DNA from: Spongilla lacustris
Taxonomy: Eukaryota > Porifera > Demospongiae > Spongillida > Spongillidae
DNA: 64,000 nt
Direction: 5' to 3'
NCBI GenBank assembly: GCA_949361645.1
Contig: OX442417.1
Span: 14,497,954-14,561,953, forward strand
Below, in pieces: positions 48,989 through 59,691 of this stretch. The first letter of the stretch is position 1, and every line of letters starts with the position of its first letter. The notes beneath the pieces are model-generated. The model searched no databases and was not told the DNA's origin. It saw only the letters and a list, made by a program, of their open reading frames with translations. The position numbers and the translations under genes were made by a program.

Positions 48989-49201
48989 ATGGCTGTATCA
49001 CGTGATTCAAAAAGGTGTGTTTTCAACGAAATTGAAGCTGCGGTTCGGAGTTCCGAGGTAGGCTGGTGGGTATGTGACGAAATAGCACATGGAGTATTTA
49101 GTTATAGGTATCAAGAAAGGGTAATCACAACTTGGTGGCCGCGGCGGGCCGGAATGGGGGTAGGTGTTGGTGATGGTGGCGGCGGGGTGGAGTGGTGGTA
49201 G
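48989..49201 (+). CDS. Hypothetical short ORF, possible first exon
   Basis: ATG follows a CpG-rich stretch with CRE and E-box motifs. The first 24 codons (ending AAVRSSE) reach a donor-like GAG|GTAGGC at about 49059. After that the frame is Gly/Trp-rich and low-complexity. It could be a first coding exon of an unseen gene. No domain; low confidence. Confidence 0.2.
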   Translation: MAVSRDSKRCVFNEIEAAVRSSEVGWWVCDEIAHGVFSYRYQERVITTWWPRRAGMGVGVGDGGGGVEWW

Positions 49202-49366
49202 ACAGAGGAAACACTCGAAGCTGGGTTGTGGGTGAAGTAAGTTTGGTCATAATGATTTCATACTTTTCTATCTGTGGGTTGCGCCATGATTATAATGAAT
49301 ATCGATTGTCCTTAAAGGATTACCACCTTTTCGGGCGATACATGTAACATATCAATACACATATCA

Positions 49367-49519
49367 CAGGAAAAAATATCGTTGTTCGACGATCCCAGGT
49401 TGATAACGACTAAATCAACCATTGAGGTCCGCCAAGTCAACTGTGAATTTTGTTAATAGCCTATCAACCTAGGATCGTCGAAACAAAACCCAGGGTAGGG
49501 AATACGATATTTTTTCCTG
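49367..49519. mobile_element. Small hairpin MITE beside the giant palindrome
   Basis: The termini CAGGAAAAAATATCG and CGATATTTTTTCCTG are exact inverted repeats. A second pair TTCGACGATCC / GGATCGTCGAA and GTTGAT / ATCAAC lies inside. 153 bp; no target duplication could be defined. Confidence 0.75.
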
Positions 49520-49603
49520 TATACATGTGTAAACATGTCCGCCATTTTGACGGGCAAAGTCACCATGTTGCCTGCCAAAATGGCGAATATGTATCAGCTC
49601 GAT

Positions 49604-49741
49604 TATACGGAAAATAAGGCATATTTACTACCTATATGGACGATGCATGTGATAGTTTTGATAAGATTTTATCCTAACTGTAGTCATCATTTTAAGCGTT
49701 GTATTTTAATTGCCTATGAATATGCCGTATTTTCCGTATAC
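49604..49741. mobile_element. 138-bp MITE in the left palindrome arm
   Basis: The ends ATACGGAAAATAAGGCATAT and ATATGCCGTATTTTCCGTAT are inverted. The right arm passes directly from the GTATCAGCTCGATTA block to the poly-G block, so it acts as the empty site. Target duplication TATA or ATA. Confidence 0.75.
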
Positions 49742-50320
49742 AGGGGGGGGGGGGGGGGCTCGGAACAACGGAAAGTAACACCTCGGAATAACGGAAAATT
49801 ACAGACATTCATTGCGTTCTTTTGGTCTCATAATTGGATTGATAAAGCTAACGCGGGTAAACTATTACATAATCCTGTCGCTCCGCAAAACAATTTTAAG
49901 AACGTGCAAACTATTTTAAGCAATTACGCTATGCCTCAAGCGGTTTCTTTAAGTAAACCGCATTATATAAACATTGACTGAGAAACTATTTTTAGCCCTT
50001 ACAGATTTCCGAATGGCTCAACCTTAGAAACAAATACCTTAATCAGCAAGCTAGGCCTGATGCTCTGTCACAGCATCTCCAGAATGATGCTTGCCCTGAA
50101 AGAAATTACATCATATAGCTCTTTTATAAATACATGTATGCGTCCACTGAAGTTCCTATAGCTCAGCGCCCTTGCATCTCATGGATCTTCAAATCTCCTG
50201 AAGTGGTGAGATCAGTTTTGTTGGTGGTGTGTCAGATAGACCCACCCCTTACTTTCAAATACCGCTCCGACAGAGGTCCTTGCTTCTACCTACATCATTG
50301 CCCTCACAGTACCGGCCATA

Positions 50321-50960
50321 CATTGTAGCTGCAGCATTGCATGTCAAAAATGGGACACCTGAAAATGCTTTTTATTTAGGACAGCTTTGCCAACCATTCA
50401 TACAGAGAACACAGATCAATTGCGTTCAGGTCATAGGCTCATCGAGGCAGATGGACGTTGCGGACAAATGTCTGTGGAGTACGATCAGGTCAAGCTAGTT
50501 GCCATGGGGATTAAACTACATGTAATGCTGCTTCATTGTATGTTTAGGAACCATACACTCTTGTGCATAGCTCTACATGTAAACAGCCATGCAGTACATG
50601 TGTACACATACATTCACCACAGTGTGTGGATGCTCATGCATTTGCAAGATGTTGATGGATATGTGATTTGGTACATGACAAATGTTATGGTATCATACAA
50701 ATTGTAGCTGCAGCATTACATGTCAAAAATGGGACACTTAAAATGCTTTTTATTTAGGACAGCTTTGCCAACCATTCATACAGAGAACACAGATCAATTG
50801 CATTCAGGTCACTGGCTCATTGAGGCAGATGGACGTTGCGGACAAATGTCTGTGGAGTACAATCAGGTTGCCACGGGGATTGAGCTACATGCAATGCTGC
50901 TTCTTTGTATGTTAGGAACCATACACACTTGTGCATATATACATGTACATCAACTAACCC
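50321..50960. repeat. Tandem duplication inside the left palindrome arm
   Basis: The block ATTGTAGCTGCAGCATT ... GGAACCATACAC occurs at about 50321-50570 and again at 50701-50930. The right arm has it once (52330-52550), so the duplication came after the palindrome formed. Confidence 0.8.
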
Positions 50961-51230
50961 CCATGTCCATGCATACTCAGTACATTTAGCTATGTGCAAA
51001 GTAGTATATTGTATGCATGCATGCATGACATTCAAATGTACGATCATAGGTCACGAGGGCTGTTGCTTACTTACCCCCATACTGGCTGTAACCTTGCCCT
51101 TACCCCCTTCATAGTGTCCCATCTCACCGCGTGTAGGCAAAGCCACGAACACGTTGCTGTGTACAGAGATCATATATATGATCTCTGCTGTGTATCATGG
51201 TTTTAAACTTTACCTGAGCTAAATGTAAGG

Positions 51231-51583
51231 CCATTCCAAATGTGATTGTAGTTTCCCGTCCTCCGCCCGCATCATTATAGACCACCCGCGTAATGTCACC
51301 ATTATGTCCATTATTCTAATTATCTGAAAATGTTTGCAATTTTATTTGTTTGAGATGTTGGTAAACGTGTCACATTACAAAAAGCTTGCATGCTGCTTCT
51401 CAGACATCAACAGCTACAGGCCTGGATATACAGCGCCATCATTTCAGTTGTGCCGCCTTTTGCTCATAACGTAAGATTGCATAAGAGTGATGTAAGATTG
51501 CATCATAATTATTGTATTAATTTTTATATGTAAATAATGGATAAAAGGTCCGGACGGGAAACTACAATCACATTTGGAATGGC
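51231..51583. mobile_element. 353-bp MITE, Harbinger-like ends, in the left palindrome arm
   Basis: Perfect 32-bp inverted ends starting GGCCATTCCAAATGTGATTG and a TAA on both sides (target duplication). The right arm reads straight through at this place. A 3-bp TWA duplication and GG start fit PIF/Harbinger. Confidence 0.85.
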
Positions 51584-53282
51584 CTAATAACCACAGCCGT
51601 GCGCTGTAGCTCGATGTCTGTCCGAGGTCATGTTGGTGATCGAGCCTAGTATGGTGACCACGTGCAATACTAGTACAGTTTGAATAAATCATTCGCTTAC
51701 CTCATACTTTCACACGTATGATTCTGAAGTGAGGCATAGCGATGTACAGTGGACGACTCCATATACGTAGCCGCTATACATTCAAATTAAAGGTGCTCAT
51801 TCATTAGAAATTGGGACCACGATTTCTAATGAATGAGCGCCTTAATTAATAGCGGCAGAATATACACATGCATGGAGTCGTCCACTGTACATCGCTCTGC
51901 CTACAGTAGCCTCACTTCAGAATCATACGTGTGAAAGTATGAGGTAAGTGAATGATTCGTGGTCGCCATACTAGGCTCGATCGTCAACATGACCTCGGAC
52001 AGACATCGAGCTAAAGCGCACGGCTGTGGTTATGCCCATTACATTTAGTTCAGGCGAAGTTTAAAACCATGATACACAGCAGAGATCTTATATATGATCT
52101 CTGTACACAGCAACGTGTTCGTGGCTTTGCCTACACGCGGTGAGATGGGACACTATGAAGGGGGTAAGGGCAAGGTTACAGCCAGTATGGGGGTAAGTAA
52201 GCAACAGCCCTAGTGACCTATGATCGTACATTTGAATGTCATGCATGCATACAATATACTACTTTGCACATAGCTAAATGTACTGAGTATGCATGGACAT
52301 GGGAGTTAGTTGATGTACATGTATATATGCACAAGTGTGTATGGTTCCTAACATACAAAGAAGCAGCATTGCATGTAGCTCAATCCCCGTGGCAGCCAGC
52401 CTGACCTGATTGTACTCCACAGACATTTGTCCGCAACCAGTGACCTGAACGCTGTGTTCTCTGTATGAATGGTTGGCAAAGCTGTCCTAAATAAAAAAAC
52501 ATTTTCAGGTGTCCCATTTTTGACTTGCAATGCTGCAGCTACAATGTATGGCTGGTACTGTGAGGGCAATGATGTAGGTAGAGGCAAGGATCTCTGTCGA
52601 AGTGGTATTTGAAAGTAAGGGGTGGGTCTATCTGACACACCACCAATAAAACTGATCTTACCACTTCAGGAGATTTGAAGATCCAGGAGATGCAAGGGCA
52701 CTGAGCTATAGGAACTTCAGTGGACGCATACGTATATAAAAAGAAAGAGCTATATGATGTAATTTCTTTCAGGGCAAGCATCATTCTGGAGATGCTGTGA
52801 CAGAGCATCAGGCCTAGCTTGCTGATTAAGGTATTTGTTTCTAAGGTAGGTTCGCATTTGAGCCATTCGGAAATCTGTAAGGGCTAAAAATAGTTTCTCA
52901 GTCAATGTTTATATAATGCGGTTTACTTCAAGAAACCGCTTGAGGCATAGCGTAATTGCTTAAAATAGTTTGCGCGTTCTTAAAATTGTTTTGCGGAGCG
53001 ACAGGATTATGTAATAGTTTACCCGAGTTATAGCTTTATCAATTCAATTATGAGACCAAAAGAACGCAATGAATGTCTGTAATTTTCCGTTATTCCGAGG
53101 TGTTACTTTCCGTTGTTCCGAGCCCCCCCCCCCCTGTACATGTAATCGAGCTGATACTTTTCCGCATAATCGGTCAGTTGCGGGCCGGAGCTAGGAGGGG
53201 CTGGAGGGGGCTTGGCCCTCTCCCGCAACCTACGCACCCCACCCCCAACCCCACCCTACAATATAATCCTGGCTCGTTAGTC

Positions 53283-53318
53283 TAAACGGTCGGCCACTGT
53301 ACAGTGCCCGACCGTTTA
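53283..53318. promoter_or_regulatory. 36-bp near-perfect palindrome
   Basis: TAAACGGTCGGCCACTGT followed directly by ACAGTGCCCGACCGTTTA: 18-bp arms, one mismatch, no spacer. It could be a dimeric factor site or a minimal foldback remnant. Confidence 0.6.
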
Positions 53319-54229
53319 TATGTAAACATCTTTACCTAAGGCTAAGTAGCACAACTGGCTGACATATGCCCACTCTTTGCCGAGCAAGCAATTGGTGTGG
53401 GCAGTATCGCTAGTCAAATCCGCAAGAGCTACACTAAACAGGGGCCTAAACTGCCGCCATAGCTCCAATAAATTTGATAATCAAATTAAAGGTGTGGTCA
53501 AGCGAAGGATTGTTTGTTTACATTCCACAATGTCGCGACGCCACTGCGGCATCCTGGTTGGTCCACTGTAACTTAATTGGTCACACACCTGACCAATCGA
53601 ACCATTCACCAATATACGCACGTATAGGGTCTGGGAACGAAACTACTTGCAAGTTGCAAACTGCTAGAGATGGAACTTAGTGTTAGGAATTCCAGGATGG
53701 TTTGAAAATATCTCGACCATTTTAGGTGTTGCAATTGAGATAAATACATTTTTGAGTAGTGTGTACCCCAAACTATACCACTAGAGTGTTTTTGGTCCAT
53801 TCAAATCATCATTTATATGAATTCCGTGTGACTCGATTTTGCTCAATTGCGCTCTCGCGCTCACTGAACGGTCAAGGATGTAATATCGGATCACGCTTTT
53901 GACCCGATCAAACTACACACATTCCTATGCTTAACCATACCTTTTCAGTATAGATTAGCACCACTTCCGTTGCTCCAAAACTTTTCAAAGACTATAACAG
54001 CTAGCTTCAAGAGCTGGACACAATTTGTTTGTTAACTATATACGTTTAAATATGGGACATATATGCAGGTAAAATTGTAAGTGTAATGCTTAACACACGA
54101 CTCGCAATAACTCTGCAACGATTCAGTACTTCAAAACAGACCGTTTCTCTATCGTAAAACATATATTTGGATTTCGCACTAATTCCTAGCTTGCCATCAC
54201 TCCGAGGTCTGACACCATATTGGATTTTG

Positions 54230-54565
54230 AACATACGCGATTTGCGGACGTGCACACATGCACATCTGGGATTTTTTGCGGACGTGCACATATACTTAAT
54301 TTGCGGACGTGCAATTGTTTCCACGTGTGTTTGCCACGTGGTTGCAACGTGTTTGCCACGTGGCAACCACATAGAAACAATTGCACGTCCGCAAAACCCA
54401 GATGTGCATGTGCGCACGTCCGCAAATCGCGTATGTGCATGTGTCGTCCGCAAATCCTAGATGTGCATGTGTGCACGTCCGCAAATCGCGCACATGTATG
54501 TGCACGTCCGCATATCGCAGATGTGCACGTGTGCATGTCCGCAAATCGCGTATGTGCACGTCATG
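54230..54565. repeat. Inverted array of GTGCACGTCCGCAAA units
   Basis: At least three TTTGCGGACGTGCA units on the left and about eight TGCACGTCCGCAAA units on the right meet at a centre of GCCACGTGGTTGC / GCAACCACATGG around 54350. Unit spacing is about 28-34 bp. The His/Arg/Cys-rich frames on both strands are repeat products. Confidence 0.85.
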
Positions 54566-57011
54566 ACAGACGCGACCTACCGGGCCACCGTACAAACTGC
54601 CAAATCTTTTGACAGGAGCAAACTAATCACTTCAAATTAGGTTAGCTGTAGCTATAAATATTGAACTGTTGTGTTTGTTACATTTTAATTGATCCGTTAT
54701 ATGCAGAGCTATGGGTAAACAAAGTATGTGCACATTTTCCCACTCGATTCGCACCGATTATATTGAGAGGGACGCGGTTCGCCTGTGGCGTGAGTTAATT
54801 TATTTCCACCTTTATGTAATTACAAAGCTATACACGTTGATAATAACTATAAAGGAAGCCTCCAAGGTGCCATTTCTCAGCCAATTTTACCTGGTTCCAC
54901 CTCTACACGTTGCATGTTTACAACGTTTTTCACGCGCCTTATACCTGCACCCTTTGGCCGCTCAAAAGAAAACAAACTTACCTGTACAGCACATACCTCA
55001 CCCATAAATGTAAAGACTGGTTCTAGATGGGCATCTGAGACCATGATGTTTGGTAAAGTGCTGTTGGCATTGCACTGTAATTCCTTCACTCATATTGTAC
55101 GCAAGCACATTACATTCACAAGATGCATGCACATACCTTATGTGCATGTGCATGTATAGGTGGTTTATGTGACTAACTGTCAATTATAAGGTGTTGGAGC
55201 TTGCATAAACTGTCTGTTATCAGCTGCCCATCTAAAGCCAGTCTTTAGATCCTCTAACATAATATGGTCAAAGATTGCACAAAATGAAAATAGAGAATGA
55301 TAACAAGACACGGAGTGATTTCAGTGCTTGATGGCAAGGCTAAGCCTTGAGCTTGAGCAGGCAAGAACAAAGCTAAGCCTTCTCCAACTGGAACATACAC
55401 TTCAGGGCAAGGAATTGCCATAACCAGTGTGTCAAACATTCCCAGTTTTTCCTCACATTCTTAATGTGTAGTAGCTTAAATTTCCCATAACCTTGGAATC
55501 GATGAATAGCACAGATTAAAACATGCATGTGATGGACACACAATCAACACTGCACTGTCAAACCACTCCTTTAGATAAGTGGATTCTTCCCCATAAGATA
55601 GAATAAAAGGATGTAACAACAAATCTACAGGTAGCAACAATAAATGACTCTATTGTATTCAAACCATTAATTCTGCCCCTACTGAGGCATGATTCACACA
55701 AAAAAGCATTGCTCGCATGAAAACTCTGGAAGTCTATGGAGCACGTGATCTGTAAACTGTAATGTAAACAAATGACATCATGGTGCACAGGTATGGGAGC
55801 ACTTCAGTACATGTCAGGAGGTCAACAGTTGGTAGAGGTTTCCAGGCAGGCATGACATCTAATTCACTCATAACTCATCTTTGGAAGATTGTCCCACCTC
55901 CAGTTCTCTTATATTAGCTTATTACACCTTTGGCAAGCGTGAACAAACTGTACATCGGAGCTAAAGTGTACACTGTGTTCCAACGTTCTATCACAACCAC
56001 TGGGCTCAGAGGATGATCCCCTGGTTCCATTACACATCAGAACACCATCTAATATGATATTACTTGACAGGGCAACGTCAAAAGGTTGACATTCACCGAG
56101 CCATCCACCTGTCCCATTGATGCCTACCAGTAACCACGACTACAATGGCGGCCATACACAATGATGAACAGCACACCACCCAGATGTCATAATGCACACA
56201 GCACCAGTGGATGGTGCCTGCTGCTATCAGATGTTCTGGTACATTGTGCAGGTTTCAGCGGCAGGAATATTAAAGCTGGTGATCAGTTATGAAGGGCACA
56301 AGTGTGTACCGTCACTTACACTTGAGGAGAAGCAAGCAGTACATGCCTGTAACTAACCATGAGTTAAATGTAAACTAATGTAACTTAGTTCTGTTCAGTC
56401 ACAGTCATATCTTTATTAGAACACACAAGGTCTACATTCAACTGCTAAGTCAATTACTTTTGTACCACCAGACCCAACATTATATAATTTTCAACATTAG
56501 GCAACATAATTTATGCTTAAAATAGAGGTCAGAGGTGTTTGTCATGGCTTTTAAGTGCTCTTTGCATTTGATGAAATTTGTGCACAGCTGGTTCTATAGG
56601 ACATCAGTTGTCAGATTCATTGCTATGGGGGTACAATTTTTGGGGGGGCGTAGGGCCTACTTTCCATGCATTCAATGAGAGCAAAGTGACGTACAATAAA
56701 TACATACATGACATCACTGCCTGTGCCTAGTCTTGTTTTTGATGCACTTGAAGCAGTCGTAAGTTTTGTCAAATGGGGGGTTTGTTTAGGCATTTGCATA
56801 CTTAAACTGCATTTCTGGGACCGGAATTAAGGTTATATTTTCTCCAAATAATATTAGGAGAAATGGTCATGGACAGCCCATGTATTTGGTTGTGTTATTC
56901 ACCTCATTGAACACAACAACTTAATTTGAAGTTTTGTGTCCAACCACGTACTGTACAGCAAGTATTGCTCCATGGCATTTTAAATGTCTGTTTTACCTCT
57001 GTCCTATATAT

Positions 57012-57307
57012 ACAAGTAAATCAAAAACTTCTTTATCGAGAAAGTGATTGGTGGTATGTAGGATTGGTGGTGCAAAAAGCAAGGAAACAAGGTACAGTAT
57101 GTTAAAGTGAGGTTTGGTAGGATCCTACAACTCACAGTCCTAAATTTGCAAATGAAGATGCCTATTTGCAAATGTAGGACTGTTATAGTTGTAGGATCCT
57201 ACCAAACCTCACTTTAACATACTGTACCTTGTTTCCTTGCTTTTTGCACCACCAATCCTACATCCCACCAATCATTATCTCGATAGAGAAGTTTTTGATT
57301 TACTTGT
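57012..57307. mobile_element. 296-bp near-perfect hairpin MITE
   Basis: Arms 57012-57153 and 57164-57307 pair almost throughout (for example GTTAAAGTGAGGTTTGGTAG and its complement) around a 10-bp loop. The outer part TGCACCACCAATCCTACATC and the ATCTCGATAGAGAAG end relate it to the elements at 6.2, 8.4 and 15.5 kb. High arm identity suggests a recent insertion. Confidence 0.85.
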
Positions 57308-58560
57308 TCCCCTATTTTTTTTCCCTGCCAGGAGTGTTCAGTCAATATAATATATGGCTTAGTGTATTCGTTGCAATGCATAGGACACTTAGATTCCTCT
57401 TATTGGTATCGGGTAATCTGAGTATTAGGCCTCTTTTTAATTTTATTGATAGGCCTACCTTTGTTCTTTTAGATACCTTAAACTCAGAGTTCTCCTTGTT
57501 AACAAGCCGTTTTCTTTGGCCTGGTCACCTTTGCTGAATTAGAACCGCCATTTGTAAACGTATCTGCAGCTGTGTGCGTAGCCTGGCAACAGTAAATTAA
57601 CATGCGTGGCGTCATATTGCATACTGCTAGGCAACGAGAATTTGATTGGGTCATTTCACGGCATTTCATCACCATTTAACAACTTTAAGTCTTATTTGTA
57701 TGAAAGGACACGTTTGGAAATCAAATGCAACTTTTTGAAGCTAATCTCGTCTTCTTACGACGTTCCTATCGGTGATGAACAGAAGAACGAAAAATTAAAT
57801 GGCGGAATTTAGACGCCGACTTAAACGCTCGATCCAAAACCACGCCCACCTAAGCAAATCCAAAGCCAATCCTACATAGGACCCACAACCGTGGGTCCTG
57901 ATAGGACAATTGTCCTGTTTGTGGGACAATCTTCCCCACAATATGGCTCCCTCCCACCCAGGAAACCACTTCCTGTACTTAAATTGTTTCTGTCCAAATA
58001 CACGTGACACACAGTTCCATTTTGGTCTTGAACTCTCCAGTTCCACTTTCTATCACCTGGGCCAGTCTATCTTGCTGTCAAGGAACATTCGACACCTGGA
58101 TCTGTCCACACAATGCACCAACACAGAATAGTTTGCAGCACGTGAACAATGTTTAGAATGACAATTCCAACGTGCACATTCCCATTTAAACCCCATCAAG
58201 CAAGTGGCAGCTGCAGCCAATCAGATTTGGAAGGGAGCTATGTATCTATCTAATTCAGACAGAAGCATAATTGTATAACCCTAACCATAACCAATGCACA
58301 CATCAGACAGGTATATTTTTGTGTATTTCCTGTTACCCAAACACTACAAATGTGATGCATACAAGCAAGGTACTAGTACATGTAATTGTAGTGGCATCTT
58401 CAAACTTATCTGTGGCTACCAGTAATAGAATGAAATCATTTCATGAGTTTTCCCCTACTCAATAGGATGAATCTCTGATTTTCTATACTACACTATGTTG
58501 TATGCCTTAGTGCACTCCACTAGCACTCATGTGATTTTATTTTTATTTTTACACAGAAAC

Positions 58561-59022
58561 ATGAGTAGAAAAATTACTTGGGAAGAAGTACAGACTCCTA
58601 AGGACTTTGAAAACTATGTTCTTCAACATTTGCAGAATTCATCATTGAAGGATTACCTTAACGTTGAACAGTGCACTGGAAGCTGCACATATATTCCTGC
58701 TAGTTCAGTTCCAACAGATGAACTGCAACGTTTACGGTTTTGTGTGGACATTAAAGGACTATACAAGGGGCAGAAATTTGTCATAGATGCCAAGTATTAT
58801 TCAAGTGGCAGGTATATCAGTGAAAAGGACGTGAAAAAGTTGGTTGAAGATAAAAAACACTATGAAGCTCAAGTAGGATTTTTCCTTATGTTTGGAGCAA
58901 GTATTTCAAAAGATATGGAAGGCATTGCCGAAGACAATAACATATTTTGCATTTGGGTTCGTAATGAAAGTGGGAATTCTACTCACTGGATTAAAGATTT
59001 TGCATCAAAGTTTTCTGGATGA
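58561..59022 (+). CDS. PD-(D/E)xK nuclease-like protein B (153 aa, intronless)
   Basis: ATG at 58561 (MSRKITWEEV) follows a splice-acceptor-like TTTTTATTTTTACACAG, and AATAAA lies at 59152-59157. Core residues: helix FENYVLQHL, VDIKG (Asp63), VIDAKYY (Asp76-x-Lys78), then GRYIS, KKLVEDKKHYEAQ, GFFLMFGAS and NNIFCIWV. These match the Mrr-like PD-(D/E)xK order. Against protein A, about 32 of 121 alignable residues differ, plus a freely variable 29-residue block (28-56). All putative catalytic residues are conserved. A longer reading with a hydrophobic lead (from 58495) is possible but overlaps the pyrimidine tract. Function inferred as a nuclease; whether it is immune, repair or transposon-related is unknown. 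Confidence 0.75.
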   Translation: MSRKITWEEVQTPKDFENYVLQHLQNSSLKDYLNVEQCTGSCTYIPASSVPTDELQRLRFCVDIKGLYKGQKFVIDAKYYSSGRYISEKDVKKLVEDKKHYEAQVGFFLMFGASISKDMEGIAEDNNIFCIWVRNESGNSTHWIKDFASKFSG

Positions 59023-59691
59023 CCTTTTGTATGTTACAAATTTACCCGTTGTAATTTGCTGTTTAGTTATCATTTACTGCAATATTATTTATATTATTAT
59101 ATTATATATCCAGGATAGTATACTACAAAGACACTACATTATATAATGATAAATAAATGTACCCTACTATTGCTAATAGTCAGGGACAAAGCATCTGGAG
59201 AGGATGGCTGTGGCGTTGGCTCAAACTAAGTTGAGGTTCAGCCTGCCATATAAGGCAGCTAGGACCTCAGCCTTAGCCAAAAAAAATCTTTGCCTGGTTC
59301 AATAACAGCCACCCTGTGATAATCTCACATACCGGACAGTATACATTACAAAATGATTGCCTAATTAATATAGGGACAGTAAATATATACCATCATGGCA
59401 TACATGCATGTACCTTGTGTTATTTGTTCGCTCTGGTCATCTTCCTTGGTTTGATGGTCAAGGTGTTTGAATTGTTGTGTTCAAAACCATAATTAATAAG
59501 TCTGTCAGCAGTAATGGGTTATCACTGTCTTAAAGATCTGCTTCTGCAAAGTGGAAGATATTATGGGACGGTAAGCAATATGGGAATTATGTGGGGGAGG
59601 GGGAGGAGCTTAATAATATTAATGTGTGAGTGCTCTGTGATGCAAGAATGTGGAGATGGGAGCTATGGAAATTTCTTTTTTAAATTTACAG

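Larger units (their letters stand above)
47513..49587. other. Intergenic region with regulatory-looking motifs
   Basis: The first 100 bp match the flank of copy 1. Further on there are three TGACGTCA sites (48367-48374, 48624-48631, 48793-48800), CACGTG/CACGTGAT boxes, a direct repeat of about 110 bp (48393-48500 and 48693-48800), a hairpin at 48516-48585 and a short ORF at 48989-49201. No definite gene. Confidence 0.5.
49588..53163. repeat. Giant 3.6-kb palindrome (inverted duplication)
   Basis: The left arm 49588-51815 and right arm 51826-53163 are reverse complements, with about 10 bp between them (ATTAGAAAT..ATTTCTAAT). After removing two MITEs and a ~380-bp tandem duplication from the left arm, both arms are about 1.33 kb. 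The outermost shared motif is GTATCAGCTCGATTA; the most obvious shared blocks are the GCATCAGGCCTAGCTTGCTG region and TGTACAGAGATCATATATATGATCTCTG. Each arm carries the same short frame (MYASTEVPIAQRP / SWIFKSPEVVRSV) with no recognised domain. It could be a foldback transposon or an inverted duplication. Confidence 0.85.
53164..58459. other. Gene-poor region
   Basis: No exon chain or conserved domain found. It contains a 36-bp palindrome (53283-53318), the GTGCACGTCCGCAAA inverted array (54230-54565), an old diverged relative of the segmental duplication's non-coding part (about 56523-56690) and a 296-bp hairpin element. A 26-codon frame from 57799 (MAEFRRRLKRSI) is too short to call. Confidence 0.5.

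Noticed and set aside
54046..54612. Cys/His/Arg-rich frames on both strands that look like zinc-finger repeats
   Set aside because: They follow the inverted GTGCACGTCCGCAAA DNA array and lack zinc-finger spacing.
57795..58046. 83-residue minus-strand frame rich in Trp/Arg
   Set aside because: No domain, no regulatory context; a chance frame.
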